Positions 1-11,843 of a stretch of 64,000 nt of DNA are shown piece after piece. The stretch is taken from positions 33,028 to 97,027 of the forward strand of contig QANZ01001590.1 of the NCBI GenBank assembly GCA_003254925.1, read 5' to 3'. Position 1 is the stretch's first letter. Each line of letters starts with the position of its first letter. Position numbers and translations under genes: made by a program. The DNA comes from Chamaecrista fasciculata (taxonomy: Eukaryota; Streptophyta; Magnoliopsida; Fabales; Fabaceae). The notes beneath the pieces are model-generated. The model was not told the origin of the DNA. It saw only the letters and a list, made by a program, of their open reading frames with translations, and searched no databases.

Positions 1-492
1 TTTTTTTTTTTTTTTTGAGAAGGGCTAGACAACAATTCTTTTATAATTCTAATTATTATCACCGTGACTCTGCTTCTTCATTTATTCAACACTTCTTTTA
101 TAGTCATTAACAGTTCAAAAATTACAGCCCAATCTCTGGCTGAGGATTGAAGTCCACAAAAATGTTCTTTGCAGTAATCCATATTTTGGTGAAAGCCCAA
201 ATATCAGTTTTTTTTTTTTTAAAAAAGCGAAGCTCAAAAATAATTCACGGAACACCACCTGCTATTTTAGTTTTGTTATTTTGTTATTTATTTGAACATC
301 GCTAAAAAAGCGAAGCTCAAAAATAATTAACATTGTAGATTTTTGAAATTTTGAAATCAATAATATATCCCTTTTATTTTTGGTGGAATAATATATCCCT
401 TTTTTTTTTTTGGCCAAGAATAATATATCCCTTTGAATATACATGTAAATTGGTTCTTGAAAAGTTAAATAATGAGCTGAAATAAAAAACTA
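1..492. other. AT-rich spacer with short duplications
   Basis: No gene is seen. The stretch opens with a T run. It holds two copies of a ~25-bp block containing gcgaagctcaaaaataatt (about 222-246 and 305-329) and three copies of an aataatatatccctttt phrase at 359-435. These are local duplications of unknown origin. Confidence 0.5.
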
Positions 493-950
493 GGCCAAAG
501 TACACTTTTGGTCCCATAACTTTGGCAAAGGTTTCAATTTGATCCCATAACTTTTTTTGTTGCAATTTTGGTCCCATAACTTTGGAAAAGGTCTCAATTT
601 GGTCCCATAACTTTTTTTGTTGCAATTTTGGTCCCATAACTTCTAAAAACATCTCACCGTTGGTCCCAAGCTGATTTCCATCCGTCTCATAACTTCACTT
701 ATATTTGTCGCGTCATCATCCAACTCAGTATGTCAGATCATCTTTAACGGCAGATAATGGATGGAAATCAGTATTGACACCAACGGTGAGACGTTTTCAA
801 AAGTTATGGGACCAAAATTGCAACAAATAAAGTTATGGGACCAAATTGAGACCTTTGCCAAAGTTATGGGACCAAAATTGCAACAAAAAAAGTGATGGGA
901 CCAAATTGAAACCTTTGTCAAAGTTATGGGACCAAAAGTGCACGTTAGCC
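493..950. mobile_element. Mutator-like foldback element (GGCCAAAGT group)
   Basis: The two halves are inverted copies. The left begins ggccaaagtacacttttgg and the right ends with the complement of ggctaacgtgcacttttgg. Each arm is made of successive ~35-bp phrases ending in ggtcccataac. The flanks 484-492 (aaaaaacta) and 951-959 (taaaaacta) match at 8 of 9 bases, which is the target-duplication length of the Mutator superfamily. No coding capacity is seen, so it is non-autonomous. Confidence 0.75.
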
Positions 951-1063
951 TAAAAACTACATCTGAATGGCCAAAATTAAAACTACATCCATATCTTGCT
1001 TGGGCTACAAAATGAATTTTAAGATTGAGGGGTGTTATTCAAATTAATTAAGTTGAACATAAT

Positions 1064-1800
1064 TTTTATACAAGTATTCACAGGTAAGTTGGATGGGACA
1101 GAGCGGCGGGTTGAGTTGGACTCAAATATTTTAAAGGCAAGTTAGTTTAGATTGTGTTTTAAAGAAAAATTATTTCAACTTAAATCATCTGAAATTAAAG
1201 AGTAATATGTTGAATTGAGCGGACTCACGTGTTACCTCATTCTAATTTACAAATAAATTTTTTTTATCAAAATAATATATTTCACTTAATAATATTTTTT
1301 TTTCAATGCTTTTGAATTCAAATTTTAATAAAAAAAAATCTTTATTATTGTCATGTGAATAAAATAAGTTAATAATATGAGCAAAATTTATGAAAGTCAT
1401 ATATTTATATTTAACGTAGTTGAAATTAAAATTGAAATTAGTGTGTAGCACAAGTTAGATGTTAACCTTTTCAATAAAATAATATTTTATAAGTTAAATT
1501 ATATCAAAAAACATTAGACTTTTGCATTGAATTAGAGTATACTTTTGCATTGAATTATATACTCTAAGTAAAGATTCAATATACAAAATGTAACGTTTTA
1601 GTAAAAAAAAAAAAATAATAAATCGTGTGAGTTGGTAGGTTGGGTTAAGTGGCTCCATAATTTTAACACCTGCAACTCGACCTAAACTATTGCTAGCTCA
1701 TTTTTTTCAAACTAAATCAATCCTTCAACCCAAACTAAACTAATCCAAACTTGTGTGTTGGGTTATGTTTGGTGGGTCGGCTCAAATTGTTTAACAATCC
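1064..1800. mobile_element. Degraded hAT-like repeat (gggttg-rich ends)
   Basis: The ends carry alternating gggttg/caaccc words (about 1085-1130 and 1625-1790) around an AT-rich core. They resemble the better preserved elements at 35,699 and 59,981. I could not define clean ends or a target duplication, so the family assignment is inference. Confidence 0.4.
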
Positions 1801-1863
1801 TAATTTTAATTTATCATTTTCTTTTTTTCTTTTTCCAGGTGTGAACCTTAGTAGTTAATAATA

Positions 1864-2013
1864 AGGGTAAATTACACTTTGGTACCTTGTGGTTTGACCC
1901 TATTTCACTTTGGTACCCTGTGGTTTGAAACTTGACACTTTGGTACCCTGAGGTTTGGACCTTTAACACTTTGGTACCCTCTTAACATTTTCTGTCAATT
2001 TTAACGGACCTTC
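1864..2013. mobile_element. Solo arm of a foldback element (ggtaccctgtggttt type)
   Basis: Four successive variants of cactttggtaccctgtggttt lie at ~35-bp spacing. This is the same construction as the arms of the foldback elements elsewhere, but with a different phrase. No matching inverse arm is present in the window, so only one arm is left or the other lies outside. It directly abuts the 5'-leader-like sequence of the GRF gene. Confidence 0.55.
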
Positions 2014-3541
2014 ATCCTTCTTCTTCTCTGGGTTTCGTCGTGTTCGTTCATCTTCATCTCTCTGGGTCCAAATCGCTTCATCCTTCTTCTTCTCAACCAA
2101 ATCGCTTCATCGAAAATGAAAATCGTCTGAATCGTGCCTGTCTCTGCGTCTTGTGTTCGTCTGATTCATGCCTGTCTTCATCTTCGTCTTCCTCAAAACC
2201 GTGCCTCTCTGCGTCTTCGTCAAAACCCTAAATTTCTGAAATCCAGACAAGAACGATGATGATACTGTGAAGTCAGAGGAGGGTTTGTGCTTGGATTTCT
2301 CAACGAAAAGGTACATAGACTCATTATTCTTATTTTTTCAAGTTTTATCTGTTATTTGTAGTTTTTGTTGCTGAGTTGACTTGTGTTGGAGCTATGTTTG
2401 CCTACCCATTTTCATTTCATATCCTTTTATGGTCAGATAGTGTTTTGGAGCTTATTCCTATCTTTCCCGTGGGGAATGGTGACAAATTATTTTAGGTTTT
2501 ATGCATTCCTCGGTTAAGAGGAGGCATAGTTATTAATAGCTTGCTGTAGCTCATAGCATAGTTAATAATGCATTCTTCTAGCTATTTTGGTCTTTTTCAC
2601 TTTTTTTGTTTTGAGACTGCAAAAGGATTGGTTGTGTCACCATTGCTTTTCTTGGCCATGCTTGGTTGAGGAGAAAATGAAGGAATTAGAATCCGTTTAT
2701 TCTGGTTTGATGGAGGCTGCCATTTTTATTCCGTCAAGATTTTTTTTTCTTAAGAAATAAGGCCATAGTGAGGAAATTCTGTGAGCCAAAACACTACTGA
2801 CAAACATGGCAGCCTTTATGTCTTGCTTAATAAGTTGCATGGAAATATATAAATGTCTCTGTTCTCAGATCTCTTCACGATAAAGATTGTCAACAGGTTT
2901 TTCGTTCTGAGGAAACCAAACTGATTGGCTCTAACCATTTATTGAAGTTTATCAAATGGTTCTGATAATGCCATCATATTACTACCATGATCTCATTAGT
3001 TCCTGCATAAAAATTTTAGATATGCCTGTATGTGTTTTGAAGAGGTTGGATAATGAGCCAACTTCATAAAAATTTTAGGAATGCTTTTTTTTTTTTCTTT
3101 TTGCTTTTGAAAGTGAATATTATATAGGCAGAAGAAAGCATCAAACCAACTATATCATGAGTTTTTCCACATCTAGCTTATATTATAACGTACAATAAAA
3201 AGACTAGGTTTAAATATGCATGCAATGGTCAGTTTTGTGAAGGTATCATTTAAGTGTGTATAGTTCACAAGCATCCTCGCTCATCTTTATCCAATCTTAT
3301 CTATTTTAACAATTGACTTACCCGATATGCTTATTTTAGTTAAGAAGAAGAAAATATCTATTTTAACAATTGACTTACCCCAAAGTATATATGTCCTATA
3401 TATGTCCTATACTCATCAAACCAGGTTTGCTTCTTTAGCCAGATTTGGTCATAACAAAAGTTGTATCTTCAAGTTTTTTTATACAATTGTGCTATGTATC
3501 TATGTCCTTACATTTGTTGTCATTTTGGACTTTGTTTTTGC
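2013..3541 (+). other. Leader-like region and intron upstream of the GRF exon
   Basis: Positions 2013-2310 are rich in cttcttc/tctgcgtcttcg words, typical of a plant 5' leader, and end at a possible donor (gaaaag then gtacatag, GT at 2311). The remainder to 3541 is T-rich and intron-like and ends ttttgcag. The expected first GRF half-finger (Cys-x-Cys-Gly ... Gly-Arg-Arg-Phe ... Gly-Cys) is not found in any frame here. The upstream exon may therefore be lost, or the gene is a 5'-broken copy. Confidence 0.4.
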
Positions 3542-3873
3542 AGCCAAATCAATGTGGCTTTTTTAAATGGTTTGATGGGAGAGTATGTGAACGAGGTGTA
3601 GAAATGGGCATTAAGGTGCTGGAGAAAATTGACAAACTTGAAGCTGAAAATGCCAAACTTGAGAAGGAAGAAGGGATGACTTCAAGAGCTCAAGATGAAA
3701 TGATTTTAGTTAAATATGAGAATATGAAGTTGGCTGAAGAAGTGATGCAGTGTAGAAGAAGAGAAAAGATTGCGGTTAAAATTGCACTTGGATCATGGTT
3801 CTTGTTTGTAATTGTTATACTAATTAATAATTTTAGTGGAAAAATGCCAAAAAATGGCTACTATTTACCTTGA
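3542..3873 (+). CDS. GRF-type zinc-finger protein, last exon (5' part missing)
   Basis: An exon follows a clear acceptor (ttttgcag at 3541). It reads PNQCGFFKWFDGRVCERG, which is the second half of a GRF zinc finger (the Cys-x-Phe-Phe-x-Trp block). A Lys/Glu-rich coiled coil follows (EKIDKLEAENAKLEKEE), then a ~20-residue hydrophobic segment near the C-terminus (IALGSWFLFVIVILI). This order (GRF finger, coiled coil, C-terminal membrane anchor) is that of a large expanded plant family of unknown function. The first half of the finger is not found upstream, so this is either a broken copy or has a distant first exon. It ends about 790 bp from the stop of the oppositely oriented MULE transposase gene. 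Family call is from recognised motifs; function is not known. Confidence 0.65.
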
Positions 3874-4308
3874 TGTAGATTGTTGTTTGTAATGGTTTGA
3901 AAAATTGACAACAAATGTCTAGGATGATGCTTTTTATTAGAGTGTTAAGGTTAATTAATTAGAGTGTTGTTTGCTTAGTTTCATGACTATAATTAATTAG
4001 ATTATTATTTGTAATGGTTAATTCTGATTTAAGGTTGAACTTTATGGCTATGGTTAATGGAAAAACAATATAACTTGTTGGCTTTCATTGATTTTGTAAT
4101 GTAGATGTGAAATTGGGGAAAACTTGATCTAGATGTGAAATTTTGATACTTTTTAATCATTTATGGAATGATACAACCTCACTGACTTCAAAACAAATGC
4201 AACATTTACTTAAATTTCTTGCTCAATTGTTACTCAAAGTGGCTAGTAGTATATTTGTAAACAAATGCAACCTCCCACATTCAAAATCTGCTTCTGTCAC
4301 AACTTTCA

Positions 4309-4423
4309 TTGTTATCAAATTGAAACTCATAAAATCTGCTTCTGCTATTTCACTGATTCAACGTCACTGTTATCAAATTGCAACTCATAAAATCTGCTTC
4401 TGCTATTTCACTGATTCAACTTC
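4309..4423. repeat. 58-bp tandem duplication
   Basis: Two nearly identical units (about 4311-4368 and 4369-4423) share ttatcaaattg, actcataaaatctgcttc and tgctatttcactgattcaa with one or two differences. It lies between the GRF exon and the MULE stop codon. It has no known role. Confidence 0.8.
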
Positions 4424-4660
4424 ATAAAATGATAATACTCATAAAATTTTAAGAGTCTCCGAGCATCTCTAAATCAACTTCACAAATTGAAATAGTAGTC
4501 ATTACATCCAGAAAATGAAACTTAAGCTATCAATCAAATACAAACTCTGTATTTGATCTTCAATCCCAAAATAAAGTAAGTCCTATCCCAAAATAGTTAT
4601 ATACCAAAATATCCCCAATTGGTTTATATACTCCCAAAATAAAGTAACTCCCAAAACAAG

Positions 4661-7600
4661 CTACAATAATCTCAGGTTCTTCGGGTTTTTGTTCTTGAAT
4701 GGTGAATTGCTTCGAGTGATAGGACCACTCTTCAAAGGACTATTGCTTCGTGTGTTGGATGCCATGCCTCCACCTCTTGATGATCCTTGACCTGAACTTC
4801 CACTTTGCTGCAGGGGCTGACTACTTGATACCTTTCTCTACATAGGGAATGGTTTAAAAGTAAGTGTAAAAATGCATTCATAGTAACCTTCAAAAAAGGG
4901 AGGATACACAAACCTTGAATGGAATTTTTTCACGTTGTTTTGTTGGCTGACTAACCGATATAGGAGCCTAAAAATTATAATTAGCACAAACCGAAGTCAC
5001 AATTAGCCTAACAGGTACAACTCACTTTCAATATAAACTAGTAATATAGGAAATTGCTGCAATGATACCTTGGACTGTAGATTTTTTCCTGTTCTCCTCC
5101 CATGAATGTCCTTCGGTTGTGGTGGCATATAGTTACTAGGCTTCTGCTTCTTTGGTGCAATTTTTTGTTGTTGACTCAAAGATGTAGTGGCAGTGGCACC
5201 AACACTAGCAGAAACAGAAGCAGTGGCACCATTAGTAGCAGCAGCAAAATCAGCCTGAAACCGAGAATGCACGTAAGAAAAGGTACTTACAAGTATTTAA
5301 ATAACCAACAAAACAGACTCTGCAAAATAAACACTAATACCTTTTGCTTCTTCAATCTCATCCTCTTTTGATAGTTTGTTTCACCAGTGATCGAGGACTT
5401 ACAAGATCTCGAATTGTGTCCCACTTTGTGACACTTTCCACAATGCACAGGGGTTGATCTGCGGCTAAGTGAGTATTGGTTTCGTGGCTCATCTGGTGCT
5501 CTTTTCCTCAACTTCTTCGGTCTCCCTAGAGGTCTAAGAATAACAGGAGGAGATAGTTCAGGATCTTTGGACTTTACCCATAAGTCTTCCCCTGGCATGG
5601 GTTGTATTATCTCAGCATATGCCTTCATATAAGTGCCCATGCTATAACACTCATGTATAAATACTTCAGGTTTTCGCATGCTGCAATGGATAGCAGACAC
5701 TGCATGCTTACAAGGTATCCCTGTAAGTCCCCACAGCCTACAACTACATTCTTTCTTCACCAAGTCAACAACATGACGATCATCATTGGAATTAACTTCG
5801 TAAATTAACCTTCCCGCAGGGCTTGCAGTATAATGTCTAGCATCGTTCTTGATCCTTTCTAATCTATCTAAAATATTGGGACAATACGGACCACCGAACC
5901 TCTTCATTCCATTAAACTTGATATAGAACCTATTCATGAGCTTTTCTCTGATCCATTCACACATTGAAATGATAGGCATCTCTCTAGCCTCCCGGATGTA
6001 GGTGTTGAATGATTCACAAATATTATTTGTCAGATCTTCGCATAAAGCCCTCTCAGTGAAGTGAGATTTACTCCATAACTTAGGATCCACCTTCCTCAAG
6101 TCATTGTATGCATGATCATTAAGCTTCTTCACAACTTCCATCTTTGCCTCAAATACTTGTGGTGTCGTAGCAAAGGCACACGCCCACATAGCATCTCTTA
6201 ATTCTTTTCCCTTGTAAGTAGCCTTGAAGTTTGCATACATATGTCGCATGCAATATCGGTGCTCGACATTGGGATAAAGCTCATCAAATACATCGACTAG
6301 CCCCTACATAAAAGACATAAAATTGAGTTTAAAATTAGGCAAATTCATTTATAATAAATTTAGTCTCTCATCTAAGAAGTGATAAGATAAAAAAATATAC
6401 AGTAAACTCATGAAGAAACATGACCTTTAGGATGATGGAACTGTTATTCATTGTTAAAGTTACCAAAAAAGAACTTATACTGCAGATTACCAAAAAAAAA
6501 TATAACTTATACTGCAGATAACCAACGTAACACACTAAACTTTTCTACTAATACTGCAGATAACCAGCCCAGCAAGCGTACAATAAACACAGTAAACTTC
6601 ATTAAATTCAAGCATGCCTACAATAATAAACTTCATTAAATTCAGTTAAAAGACAAAATTAATAAAATGAATGAGCAAGCACACAATAAATACTAACCTT
6701 CTGCCTATCAGAAACAAACACCATGTTGCTCAGATCTCCAAAATCATAACTGAAACACTCCATGAACCAAGTCCAAGAGTCCTTGGTTTCTTGCTCAACA
6801 ATTGCAAAAGCCACTGGAAACATATTGTCATTTCCATCTCTTGCAATTGCTGCAAGTAGCTGGCCACCAAACCTCCCTTTTAAGTGACAACCATCAAACC
6901 CCGATGATGGGTCTACAACCAGCCAAGAAACCAACTTTTTGAGCATGATATCTAATATACATCCTCTTGAACCTGGTTAACACTCCCTCTTCTGAAGTCT
7001 CACCTTGAATCGTGACAAAACTTCCTGGGTTTGTAGCAACTATAGTTTCAGCATAGTTTCGCAGATTCTTATACTGTTTAGCTTCAGTACCCTCCAAGTG
7101 TTGTTTAGCCATTCTTTTTGCTCTGAGTGCTTGGGGATGAGATATGTCCACCGATATCTTTTTTCTCACTGACTTCTTCACATTAGCCACCTTCCATTCG
7201 GGATTATCAGCAAACTCATCAATGAATTTATGGGCTAGATATCGTGAGTTGACGTGACTGTTATCAAAAGTCCTTCCACATCTGCATTCTTCGTGGAAGG
7301 TCTTAATCTGTATTGTATTTGACTGATTCTTTGATGCATAGATCTTCCACCCACAATTCTCATCATTCTTGCAACAAGCTGAGAGTTTGTCAGGCTTGTT
7401 TCTCCTCCATTTGAAGTCCGCACCTTGTTGGACACAATATTCCGTCAAAGCCTTTCGAAAAACAGCTGCATTCTTGAACTGCATTCCCACTTCCAGTCTT
7501 GGATTTTCCATGTCGACCTCCTCATTAAACTCAGGCAACTTCAGTCTTTCATCTTCATCTGAGCCGAGTGGGCTTCCTACTTGATCAATCCAGGTGTCTC

Positions 7601-7930
7601 CTTCATTAAACTCAGTGAAGTCTATTACATCAAGATTCTCTTCAAAGCCAATAGGTAGATTAACAATACCAGGCACATCTTCTCTTCGTTCATTAACCTC
7701 TACACCCATTACTGAAGCAAAAATATCTTCATCATCTGGACCTTCAATGTTTTGCTTCAAAAAATCAATGTGCTCGTCTTCCTCATCATCATCCAGATTT
7801 AAAGCATCATCGGATTCCACATCTTCGTCTACTTCTTCAACACCCTTGTCCTCCACGTGTGTATCTTCTACATGTGTATCAATATATACAACCAAATCCG
7901 GGCAGCCATACTTACATGAGTGTAAAAAAA
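4661..7930 (-). CDS. MULE (Mutator-like) transposase gene, five exons, one frameshift
   Basis: This is a MuDR/mudrA-type DDE transposase, which cuts and rejoins element ends in the nucleus. Exons read right to left: about 7930-6698, 6303-5341, 5254-5069, 4967-4914 and 4837-4661 (TAG at 4663-4661); all junctions are GT-AG and in phase 0. Order of domains: an acidic N-terminal stretch; the MuDR DNA-binding domain (LEVGMQFKNAAVF ... CGWKIYAS); the catalytic core (GCHLKGRFGGQLL, then NMFPVAFAIVEQETKDSW); a SWIM finger (CSCRLWGLTGIPCKHA); a CCHC knuckle (CGKCHKVGHNSRSCK); and a low-complexity Ser/Gly/Pro tail. At about 6900 one extra T (ggggtttgat, where the family has a ggggttgat reading) shifts the frame just before the catalytic Asp; this may be real or a base-call error. 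The 5' end runs into a foldback MITE at 7931, so the native start is not seen. Confidence 0.9.
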
Positions 7931-8742
7931 GGTCAAAACCCTGTTTTGATCCATGATATTTATCCCGAGTTTTGTTTTTGTCCCTAATGGCTTTTTATTC
8001 CATTTTGGTCCTTAGTTTTCTTAAAGTTTCATCATTAGTCTCTCACTATTGAATATGATCATACCTCTCTCGTTTCGAACCCGAATGCAATTAAGTAGAA
8101 TTACGAGCTAAAATTGATGAGTTTCTTTTTTTTTTCTCAATTAAAGTCATCGCCAAACGAAGTCAAATCAAACATGAAATCAAACTTAAAAATGGATCGC
8201 TTGTTTCATTTATTTGTTCATATCTCTCAACAGAACCAGAGCTGCAAGTTACTCTTGACGAGTTCTTTCTTTGTTTAGTTGATGTCATTGACAAAGGAGG
8301 TCAAATAGTACTCTGAAAGTTAATATTGATGTTTTGACCAAACTCACTTTCAAAGCATTATTTGATCTCATTTTTCAATGACCCCAACTGGACAGAGAAA
8401 GAACTCATCAAGAGTAATTTGTAATTTTAATTTTATTGCATTCAAAATTGAAACGAAAGAGATATGACCAAATTTATGAAACAAATGACCCATTTTCAAG
8501 TTCGATTTAACCTCATTTGCTGATAAATCCAATTGGTGAAAGAAAGAACTCATCAAATTTAACTCGTAGCTCTGATTTAATCACATTAGCGTTTAAAACG
8601 AAAGATATATGACTATATTCAATAGTTAAGGACCAATGATGAAACTTTTAGGAAACATTAAGGACTAAAATGGAATAAAAAAACATTAGGGACCAAAACA
8701 GAACTTGAAGTAAATATTAGGGACCAAAAAATGTGTTTGACT
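7931..8742. mobile_element. Foldback MITE (ggtcaaa / agagatatgac group) at the MULE 5' end
   Basis: The left arm (ggtcaaaaccctgttttgat, then ttttattccattttggtcc) is mirrored by the right arm, which ends with the complement of agtcaaacacattttttgg. Deeper parts also pair (acgaaagagatatgacca against its complement). It has no ORF of note. It interrupts the 5' side of the transposase gene, so it inserted later or replaced the upstream part. Related copies lie at 10139, 14403, 34820, 40353 and 42195. Confidence 0.7.
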
Positions 8743-9499
8743 GAAAAATATTAGTTAATAATTTTACAGGGCTGGACCGTACCATCAATACTTGGGCCTG
8801 TTAGTGTTTGTGTCAATGTTCTCAATTAAACCCCTAACTATCCAGTCCAAAAAAGAAAGTAAAATACCCTAACTATACCAATAATTGCTATTATATCTAA
8901 CTTATTAATTAACCTATAATATTAATATTGAGATAAAAGAGTAATTGCTTATAACAAAAGTAGGTCAGAGTAAATAAAGAAGCTGTACCACTCACCAAAA
9001 TAAGAACAAGAAGAAGAAGCTATGGTCACTGGAATAAGGAATTCATCATCAGTACATATAAATATATATCATAGGTTATATAGAAATTGATCAACTCAGT
9101 AAATTGTTTTTTTTTTTTTTGAGTTTTTTTTGTCTGATTTTGGAGTTTTTATATATCAAATTTTGTACAAGACAATAGTTAGGCCAAAATGGTACAAACA
9201 AACCAATGCCAATAAATAACTGGTTATATATATATATTATGTGTAGTTTACTTCTGTTATTTAGTGAAGGGATCCTTTCTGAATTAGATTCATAATTTTA
9301 ATTCTTTTTTTTTTGGCCAATTCATAATTTTAATTCAATTCATATGATTATAAACGTTCATTAATGTATCATTAAATTCTACTAGTAGTACTTCTTTGAA
9401 TATCAATTATTGTTGCCAACAAGAGACGTGCAAGTAATGTGATATATGGAGTGAAATCTACTAAACAGGATGTCAGTTGTTAATTTTTGTTAACTAAAC
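8743..9499. other. AT-rich spacer, no gene seen
   Basis: It contains homopolymer T runs and short AT microsatellites. No reading frame, RNA gene or recognised repeat stands out. The first ~250 bases may be the remaining 5' flank of the MULE. Confidence 0.5.
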
Positions 9500-10109
9500 T
9501 AGGGATGACAACAGATAGGGTATCCGGTGGTTTTGTCACTATTCGTATCCGTATTCGTTCACTCAATCCAATATCCGCACCCTATCCGTATCCGATAAAT
9601 TAGTATCCGTATCCGATATCCGACGGGTATCCGAAATATCCAAAAAAATTATAAATATAGGATAGGGTATCCTATTTTATAAATTGGATATACCGGGTAC
9701 CCGATATCCAATACCCACTAACTAAAATAAATAAATAAAATTATGATTTATTTATATTTTAAATTTCTTTTTTAAAATAAAATAATTAAATATAAAGTAA
9801 CTAAAAAATGATTATATATAAAAAATATAAATATAATTAAATAATTATATAGAAGATATTAAATTGAATGTAAAATATAAAAATTAAATAAATAATAGGG
9901 TATCGGATATCGGATACCCTAACTATCCGTTCTTTTCGGACGGATATAGGGTATCCAAAGGTAATATCCGCATCCGCCCAATATCCGAAAAATATTTAAT
10001 TTTCATTATCCGTATCCTATCCGATATCCGGTATCCGTCGGATACCGGATAAGTTTTCCAAACGGATATGGACGGGTACCCTAAATACCCTAAACCATTG
10101 TCATCCCTA
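9500..10109. mobile_element. hAT-like MITE (TAGGGATGACAA ends)
   Basis: The ends are tagggatgacaac and the complement of tagggatgacaat. A perfect 8-bp duplication, aactaaac, flanks it (9492-9499 and 10110-10117), the length made by hAT transposases. Its subterminal regions are dense in variants of tatccg/cggata on both sides of an AT-rich core. It is 610 bp and non-coding. Confidence 0.85.
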
Positions 10110-10138
10110 AACTAAACTAACATGAATAATATATTTTA

Positions 10139-10958
10139 AGGTCGAATGCTCAAATTGGTCTTAAATATTTCAGAATTTTTTTATTAATCTTAAATATTTT
10201 CATCAAGTTTCATTTTGGTCCCAAACTAATAAATGTGGTAATTTCTCTCTTATTTCAAGTTCTAATTTAACGAGTCCAAAGCTGTGGGTTGCTTTTAACA
10301 TTAACTTTCTCTAACTAATTGGGATTGTTAGCAAACAAGTTAAATTGGGTCTCAAAAGTCGATCGCTCATTTTACTGTAGTTGGTCATGTCTCTCTTATC
10401 TCGAGTCCAAATTAAATGTGACGAGTTTATAACTACAAAGTACTTTTGCTCAGTTTGGATTATAACCAAATGAGGTTAAATAAGGTTCGAAAGTGGGTTT
10501 GAGACCAAAAAGTAAAAATAATTATGAAAAAAATGTCTCAAACCCACATTTGGATCTAATTTGACTTCTTTTATTGACAGTTCTAATTGGGTAGAAAAAT
10601 GACTTGTTAAAAGAAACATATAGCTTTGAACTCGTCGAATCAAATTTGAAACAAGTGAGATATGACCAACTTTGTTTATTTGACCATGATACGAGTGGTC
10701 CAGTTTTGGGACTTGAATTGACTTTAATTATTTGTTGACGATCCCAATTGAATACAAAAAGTACTATTTGAAAGAAACCCATGGCTCTAGACTTATCACA
10801 TTCAAACTTGAAACGAGAAAAATATTATCATATTGAGTGGTTAGGGATCAAAATGGAACTTGATGGAAATATTTAGGACCAATATGAAACTTTTGAAATA
10901 TTTAGGACCTAAATAAACTTAGGGGTATACATTTAGGACCAATTTGAACATTCAACCT
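10139..10958. mobile_element. Foldback MITE (aggtcgaatgctcaaattgg group)
   Basis: The left end aggtcgaatgctcaaattgg is mirrored by the complement of aggttgaatgttcaaattgg at the right end. Inner parts pair too (gagatatgacc, acgagt). The flanking 9-mers match at 7 of 9 bases (atattttaa, tatatttaa), weakly supporting a 9-bp duplication. It is non-coding and is the same family as the copy at 34,820. Confidence 0.7.
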
Positions 10959-11843
10959 ATATTTAATTAAAGTGTATATGTGGACGGAGAATAAGTTAAT
11001 GACATATTGATAAATTAAAAGTCTAATCAGAATTAAATTGAAAATTCTGAAAACTATGATGACTCAACTACAAAACTTTAAGAACCAAGTTAATTAAGAG
11101 CTATTTGAAACTGTATATATATTTTAGACTATTTATTTGATTGACATTTTCTTATATAAATAAATCAAATAATGTACACTAACCAATTACATCAGAAATC
11201 AGATTCTCCGAATTTGATTTCTCTAGAGTTCTTTGTAGTTGAAACATTAATTAATACTTTATAGCATAGTTTTTATTTATATTATTCATCATTTTTAGTT
11301 TTATTTAAAGCTTTTCTAAACAAAAAAAAAATTGAAAATACTTGTCATCTGAAGTAAGATATTCTAATTATTATATATAAGATTCAAACAGTAGTAATTA
11401 ATTTAATTTTTTCATTTCTATTCAAATATTGAAACTTATAATGCTAGAATCCTGCAAATACACCCTTAACCCTTCTCAAAATCTGAACACATATATTTAT
11501 CTTTTAAGAAGGTTTATATAATAAGACTTCCAACGTAACGTATACATATGAACACACTTATTATTATAAAACGCCCTCTTCAACATAGAGATAGAGATGG
11601 GTCCACGAGGGTACGTAGTAGATATATATATAGCACAAGCAACATAGCCCTCTCACATGTGCTAATGTGCATTTGCCAATGCATCAATAATAAAGTTGTA
11701 CGATGCTCACACACCATGGTATAAACTTATGACTTGTGATTCTATAACCAACCATGCACGTTACCTTTTTGGCTCGTCCAACCCAACAAGCCTTCAACTT
11801 TAGCTTGATGATATATACACTAAGATCAATCTTAAATTTATGT
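10959..11843. other. Apparently single-copy spacer, no gene seen
   Basis: The first part is AT-rich. 11,480-11,820 has more balanced composition with ataaaacgccctcttcaac and a few CATGCA words. I see no ORF, splice structure or RNA gene. Confidence 0.4.

Noticed and set aside
5102-5808. Short + strand reading frames opposite the MULE transposase
   Set aside because: They are mirror frames of the transposase exons with no family resemblance or splice support.
7369-7956. Ser/Thr-rich + strand frames at 7369-7956
   Set aside because: They arise as the complement of the acidic Asp/Glu-rich N-terminal part of the transposase.
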